Both the position numbers and the translations under genes were made by a program. The notes under the pieces were generated by a model. It saw only the letters and a program-made list of their open reading frames with translations, was not told the DNA's origin and did not search any database. DNA of 64,000 nucleotides from Oscillospiraceae bacterium (GTDB taxonomy: Bacteria; Bacillota; Clostridia; Oscillospirales; Ruminococcaceae): the NCBI GenBank assembly GCA_022787085.1, contig JALFVE010000016.1, positions 1 through 64,000 of the forward strand, in the 5' to 3' direction. This document shows, piece by piece, positions 1 through 8,848 of the stretch (within the stretch, counting starts at the first letter, position 1; every line of letters starts with the position of its first letter).

Positions 1-6
1 CAAGCG

Positions 7-26
7 CATCAAGCTTAAGCTTGATG
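7..26. repeat. 20-bp perfect palindrome
   Basis: A perfect self-complementary 20-bp sequence centred on two HindIII-like AAGCTT hexamers. It lies at the very edge of the window, so whether it belongs to the tail of a preceding gene cannot be decided. No T-run follows, so it is not a clear terminator. Confidence 0.5.
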
Positions 27-63
27 GTCTATCTCCTGTTGAATACAGAAAAGTTGCATAACA

Positions 64-93
64 AAAGCGACCAAAATCGCTTCTGGTCGCTTT
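64..93 (+). terminator. Hairpin terminator of an upstream gene outside the window
   Basis: Arms 64-72 and 85-93 are exactly complementary (9 bp, 12-nt loop) and are followed by a T-rich stretch. It probably ends transcription of a gene left of the window. From here to 247 no coding region is supported; the stretch holds only the promoter for the M50 gene. Confidence 0.55.
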
Positions 94-183
94 GTATAAT
101 TTTTCTTCTAAAACTTTGTCTAACTTTTTGGGGTCAGTTCACGAAGGCGCAGGATTTTTTTGAATATAAATTCCTCAAAGCCC

Positions 184-212
184 TTGTATTTTCTGCAGAT
201 TTATTGTATAAT
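184..212 (+). promoter_or_regulatory. Sigma-A promoter for the M50/scpA operon
   Basis: TTGTAT at 184-189 and TATAAT at 207-212 with a 17-bp spacer. A second TATAAT lies at 220-225. The first gene starts at 248. Confidence 0.65.
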
Positions 213-247
213 TAAGCTGTATAATTATTTTCTGAGGAAAAAAGCTT

Positions 248-919
248 ATGAATGAAACAATTCTTGATTATTTGATAAAGGGATTGGTGCTGTTTACAGC
301 AGTACCCGTCCACGAGTGCGCCCATGCGTGGGCGGCTGAGAAAATGGGAGATGACACAGGCAGAAAGCAGGGGCGCATCACCCTGAATCCCTTTGCCCAC
401 CTTACCCTCTGGGGCTCCCTGATGATGGTGCTTGTGGGCTTCGGCTGGGGCAAGCCCGTAAACGTTGACCCGAGAAATTTCAAAAATTCCAAAAAGGGAA
501 TGGTGCTAACCTCTCTTGCAGGGCCCGCCTCCAATTTTATCATGGCATTTCTCGCAATGATAGTGTATAAGGTGCTTGCCTTTCTCTGCGGCTTTGACGA
601 CAGCACCACCATGGGAATGATCGCATGGGTATTTCTGTATATTATGCTCATAAACGTCTCCCTTGGCGTATTCAACTTCCTGCCCATCCCGCCGCTGGAC
701 GGCTCAAAGATATTCAACGCCGTTCTGCCCGAAAAATGGTACTTTACCATAATGAAATATGAGCATATCATATTTATCGTCCTGATAGTCCTGCTTTATT
801 CGGGACTTCTGGACAATCCCCTGTCCTTTTTGCAGGGGAAGGTCATTGACCTGATGGATATCCTCACCCTCTGGGTGGACTATATCATGGCAGCCGTAAC
901 GGCAGGCGCAGCGGTATGA
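248..919 (+). CDS. Site-2 protease family (M50) membrane metalloprotease
   Basis: A 223-residue polytopic membrane protein with the zinc motif HECAH in the first membrane segment (about residues 24-28) and the second M50 motif, the LDG of PIPPLDGS, near residue 155; together these supply the metal ligands. The length and arrangement match short YwhC-type M50 proteins common in Bacillota, which lack a PDZ domain. The substrate cannot be read from the sequence. Its stop overlaps the scpA start by 4 bp, so the two are co-translated, a frequent arrangement in Clostridia. Confidence 0.9.
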   Translation: MNETILDYLIKGLVLFTAVPVHECAHAWAAEKMGDDTGRKQGRITLNPFAHLTLWGSLMMVLVGFGWGKPVNVDPRNFKNSKKGMVLTSLAGPASNFIMAFLAMIVYKVLAFLCGFDDSTTMGMIAWVFLYIMLINVSLGVFNFLPIPPLDGSKIFNAVLPEKWYFTIMKYEHIIFIVLIVLLYSGLLDNPLSFLQGKVIDLMDILTLWVDYIMAAVTAGAAV

Positions 920-1695
920 GCATATCATTCAAGCTTGAGGTATTTGAAGGGCCTTTAGACCTGTTGCTCCATCTTATCTCCAAGCATAAGCTGAATATAA
1001 ACGATATTCCCATAATGACCCTTGTGGAGCAGTATCTCGCATATATTTCCGACATGGCGGAGCAGGATATGGAAATTGCGGGAGAATTTCTTGAAATGGC
1101 AGCAAGGCTAATTTATATCAAGACCGTATCCCTTCTTCCCCGAAAGGAAGAGGCTGAAACTCTCAAAAAGGAGCTTGAGGGCAGGCTGATCGAATATTCC
1201 CTGTGCAAGGCGGCAGCGGAGCTTATGAGGGAAAGATATCTTGGCGACACCGTCAGCGTGCGGAAGCCCATGGAGATCGAGCTTGACCCCGAATACAGCC
1301 GTCACCACTCCCCCGAGGAGCTTCTTAAAGCCTATCGGGGAATGGAGATAAAAAAGGAGAAAAAGCCCGAGGAGCTGGCTCCGTCGGCATTCTCGAAGAT
1401 AGTATCAAAGAAATTCGTGTCCGTTTCCTCAAAGATAGTTTCGGTGCTGAAAATGCTCTACAAGGAGGGAAAATGCTCTCTTGAAGGATTATTTTCGGGA
1501 ATGACCGACCGCTCGGAAAGAGTGGCGGCATTTCTTGCGGTGCTGGAGCTTACCAAAACGGGCAGGATACTTTTAAACGACGATAACACCGAGGTGACCT
1601 TCAACGCCGCCTCGGGACAGGATATAAACGAATCAGCCGTTTCCGAATGGGAAACGGAGGAAAAGGAGGAGAGGGACAATGAAGCTGACGAGTAA
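916..1695 (+). CDS. scpA: Segregation and condensation protein A
   Basis: A 259-residue kleisin subunit of the SMC-ScpAB condensin, which compacts and segregates the replicated chromosome. The N-terminal signature FEGPLDLLLHLI (about residues 9-20) is diagnostic, and the C-terminal winged-helix region is present. It overlaps the upstream protease gene by ATGA and the following scpB by 17 bp, which implies translational coupling of the two condensin subunits. Confidence 0.97.
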   Translation: MSISFKLEVFEGPLDLLLHLISKHKLNINDIPIMTLVEQYLAYISDMAEQDMEIAGEFLEMAARLIYIKTVSLLPRKEEAETLKKELEGRLIEYSLCKAAAELMRERYLGDTVSVRKPMEIELDPEYSRHHSPEELLKAYRGMEIKKEKKPEELAPSAFSKIVSKKFVSVSSKIVSVLKMLYKEGKCSLEGLFSGMTDRSERVAAFLAVLELTKTGRILLNDDNTEVTFNAASGQDINESAVSEWETEEKEERDNEADE

Positions 1696-2275
1696 AGCTG
1701 CTTCCATGGAAGCGGTGCTTTTTGCCTGCGGAGACCCCGCAGAGCCTGAAAGGCTTGCCGCCGCGATTGGCGTGGAAAAGGGCGCTTTGTCACAGCTGGC
1801 GGATATGCTTAACGACGCATATTCGGAAAATAACAGCTCCCTCACCGTCCTTCGTCTGGGAGGCAGCTTCCAGCTGGCGGTACGCTCGGAATATTACGAG
1901 TGCGTAAAGGCTGCAGCGGAGAGCAAAAAGAACGCTCCCCTGTCCCCTGCGGCAATGGAGGTGCTGACCATCATCGCCTACAATCAGCCTGTTACCAAAA
2001 GCTTTGTGGAGCATATCAGAGGCATCGACAGCTCAAGCGTGGTAAATTCGCTGGTGGAAAAATGCCTGCTTGAAGAAGCGGGCAGGCTCGATGTTCCGGG
2101 CAGACCCATTGCATACCGCACCACATCCACATTCCTGCGATGCTTCGGGCTTGAATCCATAGACGATCTTCCGCCGCTGCCCGGGCACGTCAAGGAGGAC
2201 TTTGATCCTCTGCTTGTAGAGGATACCCCTCTGCTTGCAGATGACCCGCCTGTTTCGGAGGAAGCTTCGGAATGA
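1679..2275 (+). CDS. scpB: Segregation and condensation protein B
   Basis: A 198-residue ScpB partner that dimerises through winged helices and binds the ScpA kleisin. Family hallmarks are ALSPAAMEVLTIIAYNQPVT-like residues near 82-101 (here LSPAAMEVLTIIAYNQPVT) and the VPGRPIAYRTT segment near residue 140. The ATG lies inside the 3' end of scpA behind a GGAGGAGAGG ribosome-binding stretch. The last four bases overlap the next gene. Confidence 0.97.
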   Translation: MKLTSKAASMEAVLFACGDPAEPERLAAAIGVEKGALSQLADMLNDAYSENNSSLTVLRLGGSFQLAVRSEYYECVKAAAESKKNAPLSPAAMEVLTIIAYNQPVTKSFVEHIRGIDSSSVVNSLVEKCLLEEAGRLDVPGRPIAYRTTSTFLRCFGLESIDDLPPLPGHVKEDFDPLLVEDTPLLADDPPVSEEASE

Positions 2276-3045
2276 CCGCTCTGATAATAATAGCCGCAAT
2301 AATACTGCTTCTGGTAATAATCTGCAATATCCCAGTAGAAGCGTATATAAAATTTTACGGCGGCAAGGCAGATATCAGGGTGAGATATTTTTTTCTGAGC
2401 CTGTATCCCCGAAAGGAAAAGAAGAAAAAGAGGAAAAATAAGAGGGATAAAACCGATACTCCAACGGAATACAGAGAGCTTCCCGCCGAAGATACCCCGC
2501 CCGAAAATAAAAATGAGCCTCCTGCTGATAAGGACAAGCAGGAAAGCAGATCTCAGAATACTCCGAAAAAGGACAGCTTTTCAAAGAAGAGCAGCTCCCA
2601 AAAGGAAGAGAAGCCTCCCCTGCTTGAAAGGATAAATACAAAGCTTGACGAGCTTGGCAAAAAGAAAAATCAGATCTCGCTGCTTATAGAGCTTGTGCTG
2701 CCCCATCTGAAGAAATTCGGAAGCAAGCTTCGCATTGACGATATAATAATAGACTTTGCCGCCGCAGACGAGGACGCCGCAAAGGCAGCCATAAGCTATG
2801 GCGAGCTGGGGGCAGCGGTCTATAACGGCATAGCGTTTCTCAGGCGATATGTATCAATGTCGGTGCGTTCTGTGAATATAAGCTGCCTTTATAATACACC
2901 TGCCGAAAAGAGCCGCTATGACGGCGAATGTAAGCTGCGGTTAAGACCTGCAAGCCTTATAAACGCAGTCCTTGCAGTGTGCTTCGGATATATGACCAAC
3001 ACGAAAAAATACTCTCCTGTAATGGAGCTTATAAGGAAAGGATAA
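2272..3045 (+). CDS. DUF2953 domain protein (YtfI-like)
   Basis: A 257-residue protein with one N-terminal membrane segment (about residues 3-22), a long charged Lys/Glu/Pro-rich middle (about 45-125) and a C-terminal DUF2953-type region. It overlaps scpB by 4 bp and sits 7 bp before ytfJ. In Bacillus the DUF2953 protein YtfI is also directly upstream of ytfJ, so the assignment rests mainly on synteny and the C-terminal region. Its biochemical role is unknown; association with the spore-related YtfJ is inference. Confidence 0.75.
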   Translation: MTALIIIAAIILLLVIICNIPVEAYIKFYGGKADIRVRYFFLSLYPRKEKKKKRKNKRDKTDTPTEYRELPAEDTPPENKNEPPADKDKQESRSQNTPKKDSFSKKSSSQKEEKPPLLERINTKLDELGKKKNQISLLIELVLPHLKKFGSKLRIDDIIIDFAAADEDAAKAAISYGELGAAVYNGIAFLRRYVSMSVRSVNISCLYNTPAEKSRYDGECKLRLRPASLINAVLAVCFGYMTNTKKYSPVMELIRKG

Positions 3046-3052
3046 ATGAAAA

Positions 3053-3532
3053 ATGGACACAAAGGTTAAAGAACTCATTTCCGCCTCCATGGACAAGATC
3101 CATGAAATGGCTGACGCAAACACCATCATGGGAGAGCCTGTGAAGGTTGACGGCGGCGTAACGATCATACCCGTATCAAAGGTATCCTACGGCTTTGCGG
3201 GAGGCGGCTCCGACCTTCCCAGCAAGACGGACAAGGAGCTTTTCGGCGGCGCAACGGGCGCAGGGATAACCGTAACCCCTCTGGGCTTTCTTGTAATCTC
3301 GGGGGGAGACGTTCAGCTCATGCAGATGAATCTTGATGTTTCCACATCCTCCGCAATTGTAAATATGGTTCCCGAGGTATTCAACAAGGTTGCAGGGCTT
3401 TTCAAGAAGGACAAGAAGGACGACAAAAAAGCCGATCTCACCGATTCCCGTGACACCGATGATATCGAGATACCCGAGGAAATGCTGGAAAGCGGCATGA
3501 CCGACGGCGTGGATTTCGATTTTAAGGACTGA
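3053..3532 (+). CDS. ytfJ: Sporulation protein YtfJ (GerW family)
   Basis: A 159-residue protein with the family signatures TIMGEPV, TIIPVSKVSYGFAGGGSD (about residues 24-57) and the Gly-rich GGATGAGITVTPLGFLVI block (about 65-82). Homologues are produced in the forespore and affect lysozyme resistance and germination in Bacillus. Here it is the fifth gene of the M50-scpA-scpB-DUF2953 run. Its presence argues for an endospore-forming ancestry; by itself it does not prove that this organism sporulates. Confidence 0.92.
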   Translation: MDTKVKELISASMDKIHEMADANTIMGEPVKVDGGVTIIPVSKVSYGFAGGGSDLPSKTDKELFGGATGAGITVTPLGFLVISGGDVQLMQMNLDVSTSSAIVNMVPEVFNKVAGLFKKDKKDDKKADLTDSRDTDDIEIPEEMLESGMTDGVDFDFKD

Positions 3533-3597
3533 CTGAATTTTCCCGTCCCTTTCGGCATAGTATTATAATATTATAATATTTATACGGGGGAATGGGA

Positions 3598-4743
3598 ATG
3601 AAAAGGCTACCTGCTATGCTTACGGCGGCGGTGATGACTGTAATGTGTGCGGCAAATGTCTGCGCAGTGAACAGACCCGCCATGACGGATATATCCGCAA
3701 AGGCGGCTGTACTCATAGAAGCCTCCACAAGAACAGTGATCTGGGGAAAATGCGAAGGTCAGCGTCTCCCAATGGCAAGCACCACCAAGATCATGACAAC
3801 AATACTCACCCTTGAAAGCGGCGATTTAGACACAGAATTTGTGGTTGACAGCGAAGCCGTTAAGACAGAGGGCTCATCAATGGGGCTTAGAGAGGGAGAT
3901 ATCGTTTCAAAGCGTGACCTGTGCATCGGAATGCTGCTGCCCTCGGGAAATGACGCCGCAAACTGCGCAGCTGTCCGTGTGGGCGGCTCGTTGGAGAGCT
4001 TTGCGGATATGATGAACGCCAAGGCAGCAAAGCTGGGGCTGAGCTCCACTCATTTCGTGACCCCCTCGGGGCTTCACCACGATAACCACTATTCCACAGC
4101 CAAGGATATGGCGCTTCTTGCCGCATATGCGCTGAAAAATCCCGATTTCAGAGAGATATGCTCTTCAAAGTCCATGAAGCTCACCTTCGGAGATCCCCCA
4201 TATGACCGATGGCTCACCAATACAAACAAGCTTCTGAGCCGTTATGAGGGCTGCATCGGCGTTAAAACGGGCTTTACGGACGAGGCGGGACGCTGCCTTG
4301 TTTCGGCAGCGGAGAGAAACGGCATCACTCTTGTCTGCGTCACTCTCAATGCACCCGACGACTGGAACGACCACGAAAAGCTTCTGAATTACGGCTTTTC
4401 CGTGACCGAAAAAACAGAGCTTGGGGGAAAAAGCTATTCGGTCAATACGGCAGGGGGAGATAAGGACAGCATTTCCCTTGTGACCTCACGGAGCATAACC
4501 CTTCCGAAAATTAACGGCAAGTCTCCCGATGTGACATTTTCCGCAGCCATACCTCAAAGGGTTTACGCACCCGTTTCAAAGGGGGAAGAGCTGGGGACGC
4601 TTCGGGTAATGTGCGGCAGCAGGATAATTGATGAAATACCACTCATATCCTCCGAGGAGCTTTTTCAGATAAGCGGATACGGCTATAAGCCCTCGCTTTA
4701 CGACCGCACAGTGGACTATTTCAAGAAACTCATTTTCAGATAA
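3598..4743 (+). CDS. D-alanyl-D-alanine carboxypeptidase (S11, DacF-like)
   Basis: A penicillin-binding protein that removes the terminal D-Ala from peptidoglycan stem peptides. The signal peptide is residues 1 to about 24, so it acts outside the membrane. The three active-site motifs are in order: STTK (serine nucleophile), SGN and KTG. A C-terminal beta domain and a terminal amphipathic stretch (about residues 365-381) fit PBP5/DacF-type enzymes. The ATG at 3598 is preferred over 3592 because the GGGGG ribosome-binding stretch at 3586-3590 is then 7 nt away. It follows ytfJ, consistent with a cortex or cell-wall role. Confidence 0.93.
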   Translation: MKRLPAMLTAAVMTVMCAANVCAVNRPAMTDISAKAAVLIEASTRTVIWGKCEGQRLPMASTTKIMTTILTLESGDLDTEFVVDSEAVKTEGSSMGLREGDIVSKRDLCIGMLLPSGNDAANCAAVRVGGSLESFADMMNAKAAKLGLSSTHFVTPSGLHHDNHYSTAKDMALLAAYALKNPDFREICSSKSMKLTFGDPPYDRWLTNTNKLLSRYEGCIGVKTGFTDEAGRCLVSAAERNGITLVCVTLNAPDDWNDHEKLLNYGFSVTEKTELGGKSYSVNTAGGDKDSISLVTSRSITLPKINGKSPDVTFSAAIPQRVYAPVSKGEELGTLRVMCGSRIIDEIPLISSEELFQISGYGYKPSLYDRTVDYFKKLIFR

Positions 4744-4762
4744 AATAAAAAGGATTATAAAT

Positions 4763-5491
4763 ATGGAAAAGATCAGACTTCAGAAAATTCTCTCCGACAG
4801 CGGTATCTGCTCCCGCAGAAAGGCGGAGGAGCTTATCTCCAAGGGACTTGTCAAGGTAAACGGCAAGGTGGCAAAGCTTGGCGACAAGGCAAATGACAAG
4901 GACGTTATCATGGTGGACGGCGAAAGAGTCCGCTATACAAAAAAGCGCAGAAAGATATATATCATGCTCAACAAGCCCCGCGGATATGTAACCACCATGT
5001 CCGACGAGCTGGACAGACGGTGTGTTACCGAGCTGCTTGAGGGCGTGGAGGAAAGAGTATATCCCGTGGGAAGGCTTGACCGAAACTCCGAGGGACTGCT
5101 GCTTTTTACCAATGACGGCAATTTCGCCAACGATATCATGCATCCCAGCCGCCATATCAGCAAGACCTATCGTGTCACCGTTCATTCAAAGATAACAGAT
5201 GAGCAGATAGTAAGGCTCACCGAGGGCGTGGAGCTTGACGGCAAAATGACCCTCCCCGCAACGGTAATAACAGAGCTTGAATCTCCCGAAAGAAGCGTTA
5301 TGAGAATAACCATCAGAGAGGGCAGAAACAGACAGATACGCCGTATGTGCGAGGCGGTGGGACTTGAGGTGGTAAGGCTCCGCAGAACCTCCATAGGACC
5401 TATAAAGCTCGGTATGCTGAAGCCCGGCGCATGGCGTGAGCTTACCGCCGAGGAGCTGAGAGCGATCAGAAACGCTGTGGGCAGGGATTGA
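4763..5491 (+). CDS. rluB: 23S rRNA pseudouridine synthase, RluB family
   Basis: A 242-residue RsuA/RluB-type enzyme that isomerises a uridine in 23S rRNA. An N-terminal S4 RNA-binding domain (about residues 3-60) is followed by the catalytic domain with GRLDRNSEGLLLFTNDG, whose Asp is the nucleophile, and a C-terminal EGRNRQIRRM block. The gene comes 19 bp after the carboxypeptidase gene. This scpAB-ytfJ-dac-rluB order is typical of Clostridia, which supports the call. Confidence 0.94.
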   Translation: MEKIRLQKILSDSGICSRRKAEELISKGLVKVNGKVAKLGDKANDKDVIMVDGERVRYTKKRRKIYIMLNKPRGYVTTMSDELDRRCVTELLEGVEERVYPVGRLDRNSEGLLLFTNDGNFANDIMHPSRHISKTYRVTVHSKITDEQIVRLTEGVELDGKMTLPATVITELESPERSVMRITIREGRNRQIRRMCEAVGLEVVRLRRTSIGPIKLGMLKPGAWRELTAEELRAIRNAVGRD

Positions 5492-5492
5492 T

Positions 5493-5526
5493 AAAACGCC
5501 GTAAAAATCCTGTAATAAAGCGTTTT
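5493..5526 (+). terminator. Weak hairpin after rluB
   Basis: Arms 5493-5499 and 5520-5526 (7 bp, 20-nt loop) end in a T-run. This is the probable end of the M50-to-rluB operon. Confidence 0.45.
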
Positions 5527-5531
5527 TCCTA

Positions 5532-5560
5532 TTGCAATTTCCCGAAGAATCTGCTATACT
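5532..5560 (+). promoter_or_regulatory. Sigma-A promoter for the dCMP deaminase gene
   Basis: TTGCAA at 5532-5537 and TATACT at 5555-5560, 17-bp spacer. An AAGGAG ribosome-binding site precedes the ATG at 5609. Confidence 0.7.
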
Positions 5561-5608
5561 GAATTAAAAGGTTTTACAAGGATAAATTTTCGTAAAGGAG
5601 CATTTTCT

Positions 5609-6106
5609 ATGAACAATGTTCAGAGACGGGACAAAATCAACTATTATCTGGATATAGCCGAGACGGTCCTCGAGCGGGGCACCTGTCTGCGAAGGAATTT
5701 CGGAGCAATTATCGTAAAGAATGACGAGATCGTGTCCACAGGCTATGTGGGCGCCCCCCGAGGACGCACAAACTGCTGCGATCTGGGCTACTGCACCAGA
5801 GAAAAGCTGGGGATCCCCAAGGGGCAGCGATATGAGCTGTGCCGCAGCGTCCATGCGGAAGCAAATGCCATCATCTCCGCCGCAAGGAGCGATACCATCG
5901 ACTCCACCCTTTATCTTGCCTGCCATGACGCAAAAACAGGGGAGCTATACGGCGACGTGGAGCCATGCTCAATGTGCAAAAGGCTCATAATCAATGCGGG
6001 CATTTCCACCGTTATAATCAGAAATACCCCCGACAAATACACCACCATCAACGTCCAGAGCTGGGTGGAAAACGACGAATCCATAGAAGGCTCCGAGGGG
6101 TATTGA
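5609..6106 (+). CDS. comEB: Deoxycytidylate (dCMP) deaminase family, ComEB-like
   Basis: A 165-residue zinc enzyme that converts dCMP to dUMP for dTTP synthesis. The zinc-binding sites are HAEANAI (His ligand and catalytic Glu) and EPCSMCKRL (two Cys ligands). A second Cys-rich block, GRTNCCDLGYCTRE, is typical of the ComEB/dCMP-deaminase group. The gene is alone between its own promoter and a strong terminator. Substrate preference is assigned by family and could be broader cytidine chemistry. Confidence 0.88.
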   Translation: MNNVQRRDKINYYLDIAETVLERGTCLRRNFGAIIVKNDEIVSTGYVGAPRGRTNCCDLGYCTREKLGIPKGQRYELCRSVHAEANAIISAARSDTIDSTLYLACHDAKTGELYGDVEPCSMCKRLIINAGISTVIIRNTPDKYTTINVQSWVENDESIEGSEGY

Positions 6107-6117
6107 TTTATAAAAAA

Positions 6118-6152
6118 ATATCCGCCTTTCGGGATATTCCGAAGGCGGATAT
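6118..6152. terminator. Bidirectional terminator between comEB and the AIM24 gene
   Basis: A stem of about 14 bp with one bulged base, flanked by an A-run on the left and a T/A-rich stretch on the right. It serves two convergent genes. Confidence 0.7.
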
Positions 6153-6178
6153 TGTAATAATTGGATCATGTAAAAATA

Positions 6179-6880
6179 TCAGGTACCTGTAATGATATAG
6201 GGCTGAACAGCCTTTGCAAGGATATTTGCGGGCATTGTCTGGAGCCAGATCCTGCCGGGACCTGTGACCTTGGTATTGAAAAGACCCTCGCCGCCGAGAA
6301 CCATATTTCCGACGCCCTTAACGGTCTGAATATCCATGGCGCAGGAAGCCTCCATAGCAGCAAGATAGCCTGTGTCAATGAGCATGGACTGACCGGGAGC
6401 AAGGTTATACTCAACAATGCCACCGTTTATCTCCAGGAAAACCATTCCCTTGCCTGTAAATCTCTGCATAATGAAGCCCTCGCCGCCGAAAATGCCTGCG
6501 CCGATCTTCTTCTGGAAGAAGATCTCCATCTCAACGCCGATGGTGTTAGCAAGGTAAGCAGACTTCTGAGCAACGATATGGGAATTGGTAACGTCGAAGC
6601 AGATGATATCGCCCGGGAAGGTTGACGCAAAAGCGATCTCACCGGGACCGCCTGCTGCGGTATATTTATTTCTGAAAATAGACTCGCCTGTCACAGCGCT
6701 TTTCGCCATCTTGCCGAGAGCGCCGAGAAGACCGTTGCCGCCGCCCGAGCCGAGACCTGTCTCCATCTCCATAGTGGGAGTCATCCAGGACATTGCGCCC
6801 TTCTGGCACTCAACAGCCTCGCCCGGTTCAAGACGGCAGATAAGCACAGGCAGGGGGGCATTTTTCACCTCATATTTCAT
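6179..6880 (-). CDS. AIM24 / TIGR00266-type protein
   Basis: A 233-residue beta-rich protein of the AIM24 (formerly DUF124) family, recognisable from the N-terminal GEAVECQKGAMSWMTP segment, repeated Gly-rich beta strands, and EGFIMQRFTGKGMVFLEINGG-type repeats around residues 130-150. Molecular function is not established in bacteria; homologues include the yeast mitochondrial protein Aim24. It is monocistronic, with a perfect sigma-A promoter at 6931-6959, so strong vegetative expression is likely. Confidence 0.88.
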   Translation of the reverse strand: MKYEVKNAPLPVLICRLEPGEAVECQKGAMSWMTPTMEMETGLGSGGGNGLLGALGKMAKSAVTGESIFRNKYTAAGGPGEIAFASTFPGDIICFDVTNSHIVAQKSAYLANTIGVEMEIFFQKKIGAGIFGGEGFIMQRFTGKGMVFLEINGGIVEYNLAPGQSMLIDTGYLAAMEASCAMDIQTVKGVGNMVLGGEGLFNTKVTGPGRIWLQTMPANILAKAVQPYIITGT

Positions 6881-6930
6881 AATATAACCTCCATAAATCC
6901 ATAATAAAGCGGTATCAAAATCGCTAATTT

Positions 6931-6959
6931 ATTATAACATAGTTTTTATCCTCTGTCAA
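6931..6959 (-). promoter_or_regulatory. Consensus sigma-A promoter for the AIM24 gene
   Basis: On the minus strand, TTGACA (6959-6954) and TATAAT (6936-6931) with a 17-bp spacer, both hexamers perfect. Confidence 0.85.
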
Positions 6960-7011
6960 TGGTTTATTGAATTTTTACGAGAATTAAAAAAAAAGAAAAG
7001 GATGTCGAAAA

Positions 7012-8001
7012 ATGGAAGCGGGAATACATCAGAAGCTAAAATTTTTATATCTTGCCCGGCTCTTTGAAAGGGAGACGGACGAGGAGCATATCCTGACGGT
7101 ATATGACATATTAAGCCGCCTTGAGCAGCTTGGGATAAAGGAAAGCCGCAAGACTCTGCTTGAGGATATAAGTCTGCTCTGCGACTTTGGAATGGATATA
7201 ATCACCGTCTCGGTGGGAAAAAAGCTGGGATATTATCTCGGCAGCCGCAGCTTTGAGCTGGCCGAGATAAAGCTGCTTGCGGACGCAGTAAGCTCGGCAA
7301 GATTCATCACCGAAAAGAAATCCCGTCAGCTGCTGTCAAAGCTTGAGGGGCTCACAAGCATATTCCACGGGCGGGAGATCCACCGCCGAATCTATGTGGC
7401 AAACCGCATCAAATCGGAAAACGAGCTTATCTATATTAACATCGACCTTATCCAGCAGGCGATCGACAAAAAAAAGCAGATAACCTTCAGATATTTCGAC
7501 CGTACTGTAGGCATGAAGAAAAAATACCGCCAGGGCGGACGGAGCTGCTCCCCCTTCGCCCTTGCATGGAATGACGGCAGCTATTATCTTGTGGGCAAGC
7601 AGAAGAAATACACCACCCTATCCAATTTCCGCATTGACCGCATGGAAAAGGTGGAGCTTCTTCCCGAGGCAGCCGAGCCTGTACCCGAGGGCTTCGATCT
7701 TGCGGAATACACCGCCACCACCTTTTCCATGTTCAGCGGTGAACCCCGCACCGTCACCCTATGCCTTGACAACAGCCTTGCCAATGTGGCAGCGGACAGA
7801 TTCGGCACAGATGTGATGCTGATCCCAAACGGGGAGGACAAATTCACCCTGAATGTCAAGGTGGTAGCCGCCCCCGCATTTTACAGCTGGGTATTCCAGT
7901 TCGGTGACAAGGCGGAGATAATAGCGCCTCAGTCAATGCGTGAGGAATATATCCGCATGATGGACGGGATACGAAAAAAATATATAAAGGAGAACACATG
8001 A
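7012..8001 (+). CDS. WYL-domain transcriptional regulator
   Basis: A 329-residue protein. The N-terminal winged-helix region (about residues 1-75) is expected to bind DNA. The WYL domain (about 145-220) carries the WNDGSYYLVG and NFRIDRM motifs, and a C-terminal WCX-like extension follows. WYL proteins sense ligands, often nucleic acid or nucleotides, and commonly regulate stress or DNA-damage genes. An AAAGGA site lies 9 nt before the ATG. It overlaps ymdB by 4 bp, so the two form an operon. Its targets are not evident here. Confidence 0.88.
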   Translation: MEAGIHQKLKFLYLARLFERETDEEHILTVYDILSRLEQLGIKESRKTLLEDISLLCDFGMDIITVSVGKKLGYYLGSRSFELAEIKLLADAVSSARFITEKKSRQLLSKLEGLTSIFHGREIHRRIYVANRIKSENELIYINIDLIQQAIDKKKQITFRYFDRTVGMKKKYRQGGRSCSPFALAWNDGSYYLVGKQKKYTTLSNFRIDRMEKVELLPEAAEPVPEGFDLAEYTATTFSMFSGEPRTVTLCLDNSLANVAADRFGTDVMLIPNGEDKFTLNVKVVAAPAFYSWVFQFGDKAEIIAPQSMREEYIRMMDGIRKKYIKENT

Positions 8002-8765
8002 TAAACATATTATTCATCGGAGATATTGTGGGCAGCAGGGGCTGTGATTTTGCGGAAAAGACCGTCGGACGTCTCCGAGCAAAGGAAAAACTGGACGCAG
8101 TAATCGCAAACGGGGAAAATTCCGCAGACGGAAACGGCATAACAAGAGAATCCATGGAGCGGCTTTTCAGATTTGCGGACATTATAACCACAGGAAACCA
8201 CTGTTTCCGCCGCAAGGAGTTCATGGAGTATTATGATATCAAGGCAAATCTCCTCCGCCCCGCAAATTACCCCGAGGGAGTAGTGGGAAAGGGCGTAACG
8301 GTCGCTGACATGGGCAGATTCAGCCTGTGCGTAATAAATCTGATGGGAACGGCGTTCATGGAGCCGCTGAACAATCCCTTTGAATGTGCGGACAAGCTCC
8401 TGCAAAATATCGACACCCCGAATATAATCGTGGATTTTCACGCAGAAGCCACATCTGAGAAAAAATCCATGGGCTTTTATCTTGCGGGGCGTGTCTCGGC
8501 TGTGATAGGAACCCATACCCATGTCCAGACCGCCGACGAGACAATTCTCTCGGGTCATACGGGATATATCACCGACGCAGGAATGTGCGGAGCGGAGCTT
8601 TCGGTGCTGGGAGTCAAGAAGGAGCTTGCCATCGAAAAGCAGCGGACGAAATGCCCCGTTAAATTCGTTGAATCCGACGAGCCGCCGTTTTTCAACGGCG
8701 TAAAGCTTCAAATTGATGAAAAATGCGGCAAAGTTCACAGTATCGAGCGGCTGATTATTAGATAA
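7998..8765 (+). CDS. ymdB: YmdB-family metallophosphoesterase (TIGR00282)
   Basis: A 255-residue calcineurin-like phosphoesterase. Metal-binding motifs in order are GDIVGSRG, NGENSADGNGIT, TGNHCFRR and, near the C-terminus, GTHTHVQTAD. Bacillus YmdB hydrolyses 2',3'-cAMP and affects biofilm and sporulation decisions. The expected length is about 260 residues. Its ATG overlaps the stop of the WYL regulator gene. Confidence 0.94.
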   Translation: MINILFIGDIVGSRGCDFAEKTVGRLRAKEKLDAVIANGENSADGNGITRESMERLFRFADIITTGNHCFRRKEFMEYYDIKANLLRPANYPEGVVGKGVTVADMGRFSLCVINLMGTAFMEPLNNPFECADKLLQNIDTPNIIVDFHAEATSEKKSMGFYLAGRVSAVIGTHTHVQTADETILSGHTGYITDAGMCGAELSVLGVKKELAIEKQRTKCPVKFVESDEPPFFNGVKLQIDEKCGKVHSIERLIIR

Positions 8766-8788
8766 AACGTCAAATTTTTTATAAATCC

Positions 8789-8817
8789 TTGCATATATCC
8801 GCTTTTTCGTATATAAT
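8789..8817 (+). promoter_or_regulatory. Promoter for spoVS
   Basis: TTGCAT at 8789-8794 and TATAAT at 8812-8817 with a 17-bp spacer, 32 bp before the spoVS ATG. It overlaps an upstream in-frame ATG at 8789, which shows that longer start to be wrong. Confidence 0.75.
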
Positions 8818-8848
8818 GAGTTTATCATACACGAAAGGCGGTCTGAAA

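Noticed and set aside
21-215. Small reading frame at the window start
   Set aside because: It runs through a terminator hairpin and the promoter, and has no family-like features.
8789-8848. 20-codon upstream extension of spoVS
   Set aside because: The stretch contains the promoter -35 and -10 boxes, and SpoVS has a fixed length near 86 residues.
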